64,000 nt of DNA from Icerya purchasi (Eukaryota; Arthropoda; Insecta; Hemiptera; Monophlebidae), in NCBI GenBank assembly GCA_039619475.1, contig CM077115.1, positions 539,494,315 to 539,558,314 of the forward strand. Reading direction: 5' to 3'. Within the stretch, counting starts at the first letter, position 1. Every line of letters begins with the position of its first letter. Position numbers and translations under genes: made by a program. This document shows, one piece after another, positions 14,530 to 25,106 of this stretch. Under the pieces are notes generated by a model, which worked only from the letters and a program-made list of their open reading frames with translations, made no database searches and was not told the DNA's origin.

Positions 14530-15816
14530 TCAGGTGTACAAGTATGAAATGCGGATTTGAAAAACCAGATGTTCACCAATACAATGTGTATTATAAAAAT
14601 TTGACGCATATGCAATTTTGTTGCGCTATCAATATGTGTCAAACGTACATAAGTAATAAATTGAAAAACTGTTTGCGTAGTATTGTTTTGGTGTGTTTAA
14701 TATGACGACATTTGTGCCAAATAAAGAGCATTCGCGGACAGCATTAATTTTTTGTTTTCATTTGAAGAAGACTGCTGCTGAAGCATACCGATTGCTTCGA
14801 GAAGCTTATGGTGAACATGCTCTATCGCAGGATATGTGTGAACGATGGTTTCGGCGTTTCAAAAGTGGTAATTTCGATGTTGTAGACAAGGAACATGGAA
14901 AACCGCCAAAAAGATACAAAGATGCAGAATTGCAAGCATTATTAGATGAAGACGATGTGCAAACATAAAAACAACTTGCAGAGCAATTAAAAGTTAGTCA
15001 ACAAGCTGTTTCTAAGCGCCTACGAGAAATTGGAAAGATTCAGAAGGTCGGCAGATGGGTACCACATGAGTTGAACGAGAGGCAGATGGAGAGGCGCAAA
15101 AACACATGTGAAATTTTGCTCGAACGATACAAAAGAAAGTTGTTTTTGCATCGTATAGTTACTGGGGATGAAAAGTGGATTTATTTTGAGAATCCCAAGC
15201 GCAAAAGATCATGGATAGATCCAGGCGCACGATCCACATCGACCGCAAAACCGAATCGCTTTGGCAGGAAGACGATGCTCTGTGTTTGGTGGGACCAGAA
15301 GGGTGTGGTTTATTATGAGCTGTTAAAACCTGGTGAAACGGTTAATACCAAACGCTACCAACAACAATTGATCGATTTGAACCGTTCGCTGCTGAAAAAA
15401 CGACCAGAATATCAAAAAAGGCAACACAAGGTAATTTTTCTCCATGACAATGCTCCATCACATATGGCAAAACCGGTTCGCGACACGTTGGAAGCACTCA
15501 GCTGGGAAGTGCTATCCCATGCGGCTTACTCACCAGACTTGGCTCCTTCCGATTACCACTTGTTTGCATCGATGGGTCACGCACTTGCTGAGCAGCGCTT
15601 TGGTTCGTACGAAAACGTGAAAAAATGGCTCAATGAATGGTTAGCGGCAAAAGGGGAAGATTTTTACTAGCGTGGTATCCACAAATTGCCCGAGAGATGG
15701 GAAAAATGTTTAACTAGCGATGGAGCATACTTTGAGTAAACCACTTTTTATCATTCGTCCAAATTTAACGTGTTTTTTTTCCAAAAAAAATCCGCATTTC
15801 ATACTTGTACACCTGA
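14530..15816 (+). mobile_element. mariner transposon, 1287 bp, complete ends
   Basis: Perfect 29-bp inverted repeats start TCAGGTGTACAAGTATGAAA (14530-14558 and 15788-15816), and a TA duplication flanks them (14528-14529 and 15817-15818). Length, TA target and the encoded D,D34D transposase place it in the mariner family. It sits inside an R repeat. The inverted copy of that repeat near 53060 has no insertion and serves as a paralogous empty site. Two stop codons break the transposase, but the intact ends could still be mobilised in trans. Confidence 0.93.
14702..15739 (+). pseudogene. mariner transposase, full length with two stops
   Basis: The enzyme would cut and reinsert the surrounding element at TA sites. 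One frame of exactly 345 codons, the usual mariner length, runs from the ATG at 14702 to the TAA at 15737-15739. It is interrupted by TAA at codon 89 (14966-14968), at the start of the second DNA-binding helix-turn-helix, and by TAG at codon 323 (15668-15670). The N-terminal part has the paired-like ERWFRRFKSG segment. WVPHEL follows the second helix-turn-helix. The catalytic aspartates are in GDEKW, HDNAPSH and SPDLAPSDYHLF, with 34 residues between the last two (D,D34D). There are no frameshifts, so decay is recent and by point mutation only. I chose the ATG at 14702 because the conserved N terminus starts there. Confidence 0.93.
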
Positions 15817-15818
15817 TA

Positions 15819-16250
15819 TTTAGGCCCTTCAGGCGTCTAAACTTAAAATTTTTGAAAAAAATATTTGTTCCTCCAACATGTGATATATTGATGAGAAGAT
15901 TGCTATTTGTCAAGAACAAAACTATATTTCACTTTCTTATTGAAACTTTCGAAATTAGAAAAAAATTCAAAAAAGCGCTGAAAATAATGCATTTCTTCCT
16001 TTTTGCGACACGAAAAATCAGATTTCTCCGTTTTGAATTTAACATTATGTAAATGTAAATCATACTTATCTTTAACTTAATATACAAAATCTTTATCCCA
16101 TGAAACACCATGCTTGATTGACCTTGTTTTAAAGATATATAACACACAGTTGAACCACATGAATAAACTGGAGATTTGTAGTACACACACCTTTTCTATT
16201 AAGAAATATAGCAAACTTATAAAAGTTATTAACACAATATAGAATAAATT
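15819..16250 (+). repeat. R repeat, copy 1, right part
   Basis: This continues the R repeat after the mariner (TTTAGGCCCTTCAGGCGTCT onward). It contains one diverged unit of the ~280-bp sequence that is tandemly repeated at 21950-23420, recognisable by GCTATTTGTCAAGAACAAAA and the GAAACTTTCGAA block. The frames here are not coding. The same segment occurs inverted at about 52690-53055. Confidence 0.6.
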
Positions 16251-18539
16251 TAAAAACACATCCTGGAATTTAATGCAATTAAAAGATCCACACTATGAAA
16301 TTAATGAAATAATGAAAATTTTCAAAAGTGAATAAAATATGTATGTTGTAAAAAAGTTTTTTGAAATACTTTAAGTTGCTACAATAGTGTAAATTACAAT
16401 ACATAAATAAGTCTTTTAGTATAAATCTGTAGAAAAAATAAATCACAATAAATTACACATTAACAAATGTGAGATTTTTGATTTATAGTAAATTACAACT
16501 GTGACTTAAAATTAAAATAATTTGTATATATACATAAAATATAATGTCTAATTTAATTATAAACAACAGCAATTCAAATCACAAAAGTTTATTCTATATG
16601 TTGATCCAAATAACAGTGTGGTCAGGCCATGTGAAATCTGCAAATGAAACATAAATGTAAATAAAAAAAAAAAAAAAAAAATTAAATAACGTACTTTAAA
16701 TTATATTTTGAATCTAGAATTTTAGTTACCACATAAAAGGTGAATAAACAAATTTTTATATAAGTAATTTATATATTTAAAAATAAACCGTGATCAATTT
16801 TTTACTTGTTTTTTATTGTTTAAGTATGTTTATGGTGACAGGATTAGTCAGCTTTAATTCAATGAAATTTAAATAATTTTTCTACATTTTCTGTCCAGAG
16901 ACACTATGCATGAAATCTGAATTAGTAATTATTCTAAACATATATACTTAAATTATTAAGTCATATTTATATATTAAATCATAACCAGTAATAATGTTAT
17001 TTTTTTATTTTCCTTCTCTTATTCTTTCTATTAACATTCCAAATAGAAAATTACCTTATAATTTCCCTTATTGTGATAGATACGTGAAACTTGAATCAAC
17101 AATTATCCTTATCATAATTTTACACACTAAAGTCTTAAAGTTTTACTTTTATTTTAGACACAACAAATAATTTTTAATGGAATAAAATGTGTGAACGAAT
17201 GATAAAAAAATTAATAAACATGAAACATACATAAATTAAGTATATAATTTTTTTTACCTTAGTATTTAAGCATATGTCCACTTTCATTTATTTCATATTT
17301 GACTTAAATAATGCATTTTTAATATTCTCTATATTAAGAAATTGTTACACACTCCAATATTAATCATTTTTTTAAAACCAATTAATTTTTTCACAAATAC
17401 CACTCCATTCAATTTTAACAAGATTTATTTTCATATGTCCTTAAAAATGCAAAAAAATATTTAAGGCTTAAAACTAAATAATAAATATTTCAGCAAAACT
17501 GCAAAAAACTCAATTATCGCATTTATTTATAATTGTGCAATGAAATCTATTAATTATATACCAAAAGCACTATTTTCATTTTAGTAAATTTTTCATAGTT
17601 ATTAACAAATAATACAGATATATGTATCTCACCAATCCTACAAAGTTCTTTTCTACGAGGCATACAACGTCTATGTATTTCAGTTTTTACTTGGCCAACA
17701 CAATTACAAATAAACAGCTTCACATTTCTTTTTTTTCTTTTACTGCATCGTACGGTTTATACTGTTCTATATTACTTGATTCCTGCTTTCGCTTCCATAT
17801 ATTAAATTCTAAAATTGTTTCATGTAAATCATTGAGTATTAACATTTTCACGTAATTTTAATGTTAATTTTATAAAAAATATATATTTATGAATGTGAAT
17901 TGTAATAATAATTTTACACATGATTAGATACTTTTTTATTGGCTTATAATTTAAAAAGTGATGTAACATAGTTACATCGCTTAAAACTATTTATAGAAAT
18001 ATAAATGATTTACCCTTTTTCACATGTAAATTCATATTTGAGCATTTTAATATTATGTTTCTTCTCTAAATGTATTGTACATCTGATGATAAGAAAAAGA
18101 TACATTATATTTTTCATAATTCATCTACTGACCATATTCATTATTTTTACTTTCTTTTTTACCATTACATTTTTCCGTAATAAAAATTTAAAATGACTAT
18201 ATACACAAACTATTCTAAACACACATTTCATCACTTTATCAATTATTATTACTTCGTTTATGTTGAATAATTACAAAATTATGTATAAATAAACGCGTAA
18301 AATCCATTAAAAGAGCAGAAAAGCAAAACCCGATAATAGTACTAAATGGCATCTGAGAATCATTTAAATTTCTGAAGATAGCATTAAAAATTCAAAGAAG
18401 TCGATAATTGTTATAAGCAATCGATGTAGTTTAACAATTTTTTCTATCGTATTTTGCAACGATGACGTCACCAAACTTCTTTCATTTCCAATCCTCACTT
18501 CCAGCGTTTTAGTTGCTTTTTTATTGTCCACCAATATTT

Positions 18540-18911
18540 ATAATGTTTACTTATCGTAAAGTGTTGGTATTAAACAGCTATAGTTTCGGGGTTTGAGTTT
18601 TGCTTCATTTTTTTTTCGTTATTAAACGGTATTTATAATTTTACAAAATAAAATTGGCGTTTTGTTCGTGTTAATAATATAATAGTGGTTGTTTTTAAAA
18701 ATTATCCGGTTTTGTTAAATTTTAAAATTAAGTGTAAATGTATAATATAAGAAAAATGCTTTTATAATGAAGTTATTTTAAGTTTTTTTTACTGTTTTAC
18801 TTGGTAGTTTTTTTCTTTTGTGTGAAAATGCCTAATAAATGTTGTGTTCCTGGGTGTAAGAGTAATTATACTTAATTTTTAAAAGATTCGGACAATAAAG
18901 CAGTCTTCTTC
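18540..18911 (+). pseudogene. THAP-domain transposase 5' exon, dead (unit B, left copy)
   Basis: The ATG at 18828 opens MPNKCCVPGCKSNYT, the characteristic first zinc-binding segment of a THAP domain (C-x2-4-C followed by SNY), as found in P-element-like transposases and in host proteins derived from them. Codon 16 (18873-18875) is TAA. The frame then continues with FLKDSDNKAVFF, which fits a THAP domain, until about 18911, where a non-LTR retrotransposon is inserted on the opposite strand. About 290 bp of AT-rich leader precede the ATG. The inverted copy at 59081-59410 has the same start, a stop at the same codon (TGA instead of TAA) and the same retrotransposon junction. The element was therefore probably inactive before it was copied. 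Confidence 0.75.
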
Positions 18912-19995
18912 TCGTGCCACCCGATTCGGGTATTGCTTAATCATCATGTATGGATTGGATTATCTGCTGAAATTGATTACAATCTTTTGCTATTCTGACT
19001 AGATCTTCTGTTCTCTTAATTCTGGTCCATTTTTTTATACTATCTATCCAAGCGGTCTTTCTTCTTCCTTCTATCATGCCCATTATTATTGTCTGTAGTA
19101 ACTTGTATTTTTCACCTCTCATGAAGTGTTCAAAAAATTTTATCTTCCTTCTTTTTACTATTGTCATTAATATTCGGTCAGTTCCCATTAGTTCCAGTAC
19201 TTTCTCATTTTTTAACTTTTTCGTCCACGGTATTTTCCACATTCTTCTGTAGCACCACATCTCGAATTATGATATACGTTTCCTCATATTTTCCTTTATG
19301 GGCCATGTCTCGCTTCCATACAGTAGCACTGACCACACGTAACATTGCACTATCTTGTTCTTGATCCTCAGGCTTGCTTTCTACTGCAACTATGTCTAGT
19401 AGACTTTGTAGGTCTGTTACATTTTCCGCCAGTAGTGCAGTATCGTCAGCAAAGTGAATCACTGAAATTCTTTCGCCTGCAATTTTTATCCCTTCACTAC
19501 GTCCATCTAAAGCTTGGGCAAAAATTGCCTCAGAATACAGATTGAATAGTACTGGTGACAATACGCATCCTTGCCTAACCCCTCGTTTTATTGGTATTTG
19601 ATCTGTTAATTGCTCACCTATTAATATTCTTGCATGTTGTTTTTCATAAAGCGTTTGTATAATCTTAATATCCGACTACTGGTAGAGATACCTATATCTT
19701 TTAATGTTTTTATTAATTCCGTGCGCCGTACTTTGTCGAAAGCTTTGTAATAGCCTATAAAACAAATGTATACTGATTTTCCGAACTCCAGTTGTCTTTG
19801 GATTAATGTTTTCATACAAAATAATGCTTCTCTTGTACCCATTCCGTTACGGAAACCGAACTGGTTCCATTTCATGTTTTCTTCACATATTTTAATTATG
19901 CGTCGATGAATTACACGTAGAAATATTTTTAGAACGTGGCTCATTAGACTAATTAATCTATATTCATCACATCTATATGCATTTGTTGGCCCATG
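18912..19995 (-). pseudogene. Non-LTR retrotransposon fragment, reverse transcriptase, 5'-truncated
   Basis: Read on the minus strand from about 19995 to 18912. It encodes RT palm and finger motifs: DEYRLISLMSHVLKIF, FGFRNGMGTREALF, FIGYYKAFDKV, GVRQGCVLSPVLFNLYSE and the catalytic FADDTALLAE. The typical LINE C-terminal tail MWCYRRMWKIPW ... MRGEKYKLLQ ... ends at a stop at 18937-18939. At least two frameshifts, near 19620 and 19230, break the frame. A short 3' tail ending in GAGAAGAAG joins the THAP exon. The endonuclease half is missing. The motifs fit insect endonuclease/RT LINEs, but I cannot assign the clade with certainty. Confidence 0.88.
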
Positions 19996-20010
19996 TGCGT
20001 ACAGTGAATA

Positions 20011-20265
20011 TTGTTTATCGAAAATCGAGAAAAATTAATAGAATATTTCGAAGAACTAGAAGAAAAATGTAATAAAAATATTATATGCAAGGAACCATAT
20101 AGTTTGCAAAGAACTTTAGAAGACGCGGATTTTATATTTTGGCTTACCGTATTCCATAAAATTACGCCATTTTTTTTTTTTTTTTTTAGGCACGTCAACA
20201 GTGAAACTTACTCAATGCAAAGAATTGTACATTATATAAGGAAAAGGTTAAAAAATATTATTTAA
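20011..20265 (+). pseudogene. Probable continuation of the THAP-type transposase
   Basis: The frame reads an acidic/basic helix (REKLIEYFEELEEK) and then RTLEDADFIFWLTVFHKITP, a T18 run plus AG, and RHVNSETYSMQRIV. The FWLTVFHKI..P..HV pattern resembles the region before the catalytic domain in THAP/ZMYM-type insect transposases. It lies immediately beyond the 5'-truncated end of the retrotransposon that split unit B, on the expected strand. No catalytic core follows. Homology is by eye only, so this is a moderate guess. Confidence 0.4.
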
Positions 20266-21098
20266 TAAATTTCAATCTAAATACAAAATGCATTCACATC
20301 TTTTTTTAATTAAATCAGAACTTGAATGCAGTAAACCAGTTTTATTTAATTTAAAATGTGGACAAAAAAGCAAGGTAAGTTTATGTCATTACACTTCTTA
20401 AATTATTGTAATTTTATATTAGAGCCCCCCAGATTTATTTGTCACAAGCCGCTACTGTTTAAACATAAAGAATATAAAAATAATTCATATAGCTGCTAAT
20501 AATCTTAATGTACAGTTACAACTGATCATCTTCATCGCTGTCGTCTTGTATAACTGGTATATGATGTACAGGATCAAAAAGTTTTGTAAGATGTTCATTC
20601 AGCTGGTTTTAGTAACTTTGATAGATATCGTTCATGTGATAAGTAATATATTACCGCAGCAACATATGCACAACAGCCAATGATTCGCATACCATTAGTA
20701 CACTCATAGTAATACTAGGTAATACCACTATGTCCAATACTACTCGATATATACTGTATGTGGCAATTAGACCTCTGATCACTCATATGGCAAGATTGTA
20801 CTTGAATTTTGATAATTTCTGGCGATTCTTTCCAGTACTGAAAATTGATTTCTTCAGAATCGGTTATCATTTCAGCTAAATATGAAATTGCTAACTATAA
20901 TTAATGAGTGTCAGTAAAAAATAATTCTAAATTTTTTATGTCAACTCTGGAAAATCCATGACGTCCGCAGATGTCAATTTTTGAAAAAGAACTTTTCGGT
21001 GACTCCACTTCCCTACCACCACCTTTAAATATAGACCATTTTCTGTATTATCGTGATCCATTAGTGTCTACACGGGAAATAAATCGTGAACCAAATAC
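20266..21098. other. Decayed sequence with short unassigned frames
   Basis: No recognised gene. A short plus-strand frame from the ATG at 20971 (MSIFEKELFGDSTSLPPPLN...) runs into the repeat starting at 21099, and a minus-strand frame near 20520-20600 ends in an acidic tail (DDSDEDDQL). Both read like fragments of transposon proteins, but I cannot place them. Confidence 0.3.
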
Positions 21099-21531
21099 AA
21101 CTCCAAGGGTGGTTTTCATCCCTTGAAACTGCATATGGGCCGATAACAAAAACACACGTCTAATGGTAGTTTAGAATAAAATAATTGATATATAATTTTT
21201 CCAGCGAGGTACTTGTTTTAGATTTTTTTTTAGCGATTTGAAATTTTCAAATGGATTTTTAGGTTAGGTGTTGATGATAGATAAGTCTGAAAATATTTTT
21301 TAATTGCAGGGGTTTGAAATATCTTCAATTTGAGCCCAGCATGAATAATATCGGCCAACTGGTTCTCAAGATATCGTCAAAAGACTCGATTTTATATTAT
21401 TGCCCCTAGGGGGCACCTCTTAAAGGGTAGCGGGCTAAAACTTTCAGGATGATAGTATTTTTCGATGCCTGACACGATGGTATAATTTTTATAATGATTG
21501 GTTTGGGGCATTTTTCACTATCTTACCCTGC
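21099..21531 (+). repeat. 433-bp dispersed repeat, copy 1
   Basis: Runs from AACTCCAAGGGTGGTTTTCA to TTTTTCACTATCTTACCCTG. It is nearly identical to 38327-38757 in a CDC7 intron, differing by a few substitutions and one small indel. No terminal inverted repeats or target duplication are evident. The near identity means one of the two copies moved recently. Confidence 0.8.
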
Positions 21532-21559
21532 CACGTGTCCTTTACCAGTATTGTCTGTT

Positions 21560-21960
21560 TTCATTTGTTATTTAATTTTATTAGGATTCCGTATACATAT
21601 AATGTACGGAATCCTAATAAAATGGTACACAAATGACAAAAATATCAAATAAAAATCAATAATTCACGAACGGCTTGACTTATAAACTTCAAATTTGGAA
21701 CATAAATTACAATTAAAATTATCTTTAAAACGATCTATAACTTAAAGATGACCGATTACCCTGGGCGGCAAAAAACCAAAAAACCGTCAAGAATATGTAA
21801 TATGGTACATAAAACGACCTCAAAAATCACTTAAAAAATCATAACTCGTCACTAGATAAACTTATAACGCTGAAATTCAAAATATAAACTACAATGCAGG
21901 AGTACTTTCATAAAATAAAAAAATTAGGTTACAAAAGTTATGTAAAGTTGCCAAAAGTTC
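21560..21960 (+). repeat. R repeat, copy 2, with palindromic start
   Basis: The first bases form a palindrome: TTTTATTAGGATTCCGTATA and its reverse complement around ATAATGTAC, centred near 21600. The sequence then follows the R family (ATCAAATAAAAATCAAT, GACTTATAAACTTC, TTACAATTAAAAT) and passes without a break into the tandem array. Confidence 0.6.
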
Positions 21961-23420
21961 AAAAAACCGCAAAAAATGACGTGTCCCCCCCACCTAGCGC
22001 CGCGAGTATTGTAGTTAAAAATTTTGAACGCGGCTAAAAATACGCGAATCCCCGTATATTTCTCAAGTTTGAAACATCCGGATTTCCAACTTTAAAACTG
22101 GACCCCAGGGGCGACGAAAGCTCGAAATTTTGTAAAAAAATATATTTTTTTACAGGCATGCAATATATCGATGGAAAGATCGCTATTTGTAGGGAACGAA
22201 ACCGTATTTAATTTCCTTAACCAAACTTTCAAAGTTGCCGTAAAGTTCAAAATAGCGCGAAAAATGACGTGTTAGCCCCATAGCGAAGCAAATATTACAG
22301 CTAAATATTTTGAACACGGTTAAAAATATGCGCTTCCACGTATATTTCTCTAATTTTGAACATCCAGGTTTCCAGCTTTAAAGTAAAACCCTTAGGGCGC
22401 CGAAAGCTCAAAATTTAAAAAAATATATTTTTTTGCCCGAGCTTGTAATATATCATTGGAAAGATCGCTATTTGTCGGGAACGGAACCGTATTTCATTTT
22501 CTTAACGAAACTTTCAAAGTTCCGAAAAGTTCAAAAAAACAAAAATAATTACGTGTCCCTCCCCTAGCTCCACGAATATTACAGCTGAATATTTTGAACG
22601 CGGCTAAAAACGTGCTGATCTTATATTTCTCTAGTTTATAACATTTGGATTTTCAGTTTTAAAATTGGACCCTTAAGGCGCCGAAAGTTCGAAATTTTGA
22701 AGAAAATTTTTTATTTTTCTGACGCATGTTATATACCGTTTGAAGGATCGCTATCTGTCGGGAAAGAAACCGTATTTAATTTTCTTAATTGAACTTTCAA
22801 AGTTTGCTGAGAAGTTCGAAAAAGCGCGAGAATTGATTTGTGACGTGAGTATTATAGCTAAAAATTTTGAGGGAAGTAGTAAATATGGGCATCCATGTAT
22901 ATTTCTCTGGTTTGGAACATCTAAGTTTCCAATTTTAAAATTAGTGGCTTGGGGCTCTGAACGCTCGAAATTTTGTAAAAAAAAATTTTTTTTCAAGCGT
23001 ATATTATTATTGGAAAGAGCGCTATTTTTTGGTAACGGGCCCGTATTTCGTTTTCTTAACGAAACTGTTTGAAATTTACTAAAAGTTCATAAAATTCTGA
23101 AAAATGACGTGTTGCCCCGCTTGTAATTTATGTATTGTAGTTCAAGATTTTTAACAAGGTTAAAAAAATGTGCGTCCCTGTTTATTTATTTACTTTGGAA
23201 CATCTAGGTTTCCATCTTAAAATTCAGAACCTTGAGCGCCGAAAGCTCAAAAGTTTCAAAAATAATATTTTTTTTCCGGTCATGATCGATGGAAAGATCG
23301 TTATTTGTCGAGAACGAAACCATAAGTTATTTCCTTAACCAAAATTTCAAACCTTGATGTTCCAAACTTGAGAAATATATGTCGAAGTGCATATGTTTAA
23401 CCCTGTTCAAAATTTTTAGC
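21950..23420 (+). repeat. Satellite-like array of ~280-bp units, about five copies
   Basis: The word GAACG(G/A)AACCGTATTT and the blocks ATCGCTATTTGT, AACTTTCAAAG and TATATTTCTC recur with a period of roughly 270-290 bp (CCGTATT near 22202, 22488, 22770 and 23041). Units are considerably diverged from each other. The single-unit version is in R copy 1 (about 15850-16000), so the array probably arose by expansion inside an R element. The open frames across it are not coding. Confidence 0.75.
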
Positions 23421-23949
23421 TTTAATACTTGCGGCGCTAGAGGGGAGGAACTGTTTGAATTTTTTGGAAACTTTAAAAGTTTCTAAATACGGTTCGGAAT
23501 TGTGTTTAGAGACTCCCGTGGAACTGGCGTACGAATTTCGACTGTTACTGGTTGAATGTGGGATGGTAACATTATCTGTTGAAAGTTAATATCCGCACGA
23601 AAGGTTATAAGGGATTTTTTTTTAAAATTATCTGCATATCCTCTAATAACTTATAAAATAGAAAAGAAAGTGAACGAACACAGAGGATAATAAAATAATA
23701 CGTGTAAAAAAAAACAAAGTAAACAACTTGAAGAGCACTCCCGTGTAATCCAAAATAGTAAGAATTTATTAGAAAAATTTGACGTAATAAAAATAAGAAA
23801 GCTGTAATTCGTAAAAAGGCATTAAAATTAGGTTACAGATATAGAAAGGATTTCAGAAGTTTAAAAAATTCAGTATTAAATGTTGAAGATGTAAAAGAAG
23901 AGTTCAACACCAGGCAAACCTTTAAAGTCTCATTTGTGTTTTAATTTAT
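23421..23949. other. Spacer between satellite array and viral insertion
   Basis: AT-rich sequence with no recognised frame. The left junction of the viral insert lies in or just after it. Composition changes at about 23950-24010 to the A- and C-rich plus strand typical of the virus. Confidence 0.4.
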
Positions 23950-23999
23950 GTTCGAACGAAACTTTTCGAACTGACAATCGAGAATTCTTCGAAAAATAC

Positions 24000-24107
24000 A
24001 ACAACGGTAAGTTCTTTAACTATAACACACACCACACAACAACACACACCTTCCGAATAAAAACTTTCAAGTAAACTTACTCCTTCCATCACTCACTATA
24101 GCTATAC
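24000..24107 (+). promoter_or_regulatory. Candidate viral left-end promoter region
   Basis: CTATAACAC near 24018 could serve as a TATA-like element. It is followed by an unusual CA/ACAC-rich stretch and the initiator-like ATCACTCACT near 24088, just before the first two start codons (24108 and 24116). This is inferred from position and composition only. Confidence 0.3.
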
Positions 24108-25106
24108 ATGGAGCAATGGATGACAACAGTTCCCAACAATGTAGCTCAACCGAACATTTACATCAACAACAAACAGATAACGATATATCCGCGCCGATAC
24201 ACGATAATACTTCAAACGCCGCATCAGCAGTACCAAATTCCGCCGCAGATATTGATAGCGCTACGACTTCTAATATCCACACACCACAACACGAATCTTT
24301 ACAACGAACCGCTCAAGAACTTCCGCTCGACTTATCAACTTCTACAGCAAACAAACTCGACGCTACTAGGGCTAATTGTAACAAACATCAGCAGTCGACA
24401 AATGCGAGAGATACTAATACGAGAGACACTGGATTACTTACTACCAACAACGACGCCAGTTCGAACCATAATAGAAACGATAGGGAACAACTACTACCAC
24501 GACGAATACATAACGCCTACAACGGAAGAAGTAATATTCACAATATTAAACAATAACACAGAATTGGAAAAACTCAAAGATTACAACCTTCAACTACAAT
24601 CGATAACCAATTCGCTCCAGCAATGGACTCCAATTATAACGCACAACATCAATCCAACATGGCAAATAAAAACGTCAATCGAAAACTTTTTCCACCCGAC
24701 GAAGAAACAGAACTATCCGACAACATCAGTATCGCTTCCAACGAATCAATCTCTGCAACACCCGGAACAATCATGTGGTACGCATTCGTCCTCCATAAAC
24801 AAGGATATGCTCAAAACTGGAAACAAAGATCACATCGATGGTCCCAAACTCCAACTTTTGTGGAATTCGACCATGGTGACCACATTCACGTGTTGTACGG
24901 GGGACAACCGAATAACCAAAACATCTCCAGAACCAGAAAACGAATACTCGAATACCACGCTTGCACAACTGCAGGAAACGCAGAAGCAACTGCTACAAAC
25001 ATCAGAATTAAATTTATTCGAAACTTCTTACTCTATTGTCTCCGCTACGGTAAACCCACATACAGAACATTTGGAACTAAACTTAACACGCAATGGAAAG
25101 AAATAA
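24108..25106 (+). CDS. NS2-like alternate-frame protein, 332 residues, intact
   Basis: An uninterrupted frame from the ATG at 24108, eight bases before the start of the overlapping NS1-frame segment. It overlaps the whole N-terminal part of the nuclease frames. Brevidensoviruses encode an NS2 of similar size (about 360 residues) in a frame overlapping NS1, which is the main reason for the call. The product is rich in Asn, Thr, Gln and Ile. I see no signal peptide, membrane segment or catalytic motif, and the function of NS2 is poorly known. Keeping 332 codons open where the other frame is broken by a stop is notable. It means either that the insertion is young or that this is the more constrained frame. 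Confidence 0.6.
   Translation: MEQWMTTVPNNVAQPNIYINNKQITIYPRRYTIILQTPHQQYQIPPQILIALRLLISTHHNTNLYNEPLKNFRSTYQLLQQTNSTLLGLIVTNISSRQMREILIRETLDYLLPTTTPVRTIIETIGNNYYHDEYITPTTEEVIFTILNNNTELEKLKDYNLQLQSITNSLQQWTPIITHNINPTWQIKTSIENFFHPTKKQNYPTTSVSLPTNQSLQHPEQSCGTHSSSINKDMLKTGNKDHIDGPKLQLLWNSTMVTTFTCCTGDNRITKTSPEPENEYSNTTLAQLQETQKQLLQTSELNLFETSYSIVSATVNPHTEHLELNLTRNGKK
24116..24556 (+). pseudogene. N-terminal NS1-frame segment, ended by TAA at 24554
   Basis: It starts at the ATG at 24116 and is in the same frame as the HUH nuclease segment downstream (24623-25249). The TAA at 24554-24556 separates them, and the frame is otherwise open between. The 146 residues are Asn/Ser/Thr/Gln/Asp rich and look disordered, as N termini of parvovirus NS1 often do. 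Either the stop is a decay mutation that cuts NS1, or translation of the nuclease starts again at the ATG at 24623. The sequence alone cannot decide. Confidence 0.55.

Larger units (their letters stand above)
8794..18512. mobile_element. Element A, left copy: 9.7-kb TIR-bounded repeat
   Basis: CTAAAACGATGGAAGTGAGG and the next four bases at 8794-8817 match 18489-18512 in reverse complement with one mismatch. A TGACGTCA palindrome lies inside each end (8853-8860 and 18463-18470). The segment 8794 to about 16690 is found again, inverted and diverged, at about 52225-58455. No recognisable enzyme is encoded. The frames near 9529-9726 and 12816-13112 are also open in the other copy but match no family I know. 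It hosts a 204-bp MITE, a foldback, an R repeat and a mariner. The stretch 16251-18488 is plain AT-rich sequence. It is probably a non-autonomous or decayed DNA transposon. Its class is uncertain. Confidence 0.55.

Noticed and set aside
15710..16259. Several overlapping frames on both strands after the mariner
   Set aside because: They lie in the non-coding R repeat. The matching frames in the inverted copy are broken or shifted.
22740..23072. 110-residue frame in the tandem array
   Set aside because: It crosses a satellite-like unit. The other units have stops at the matching positions.
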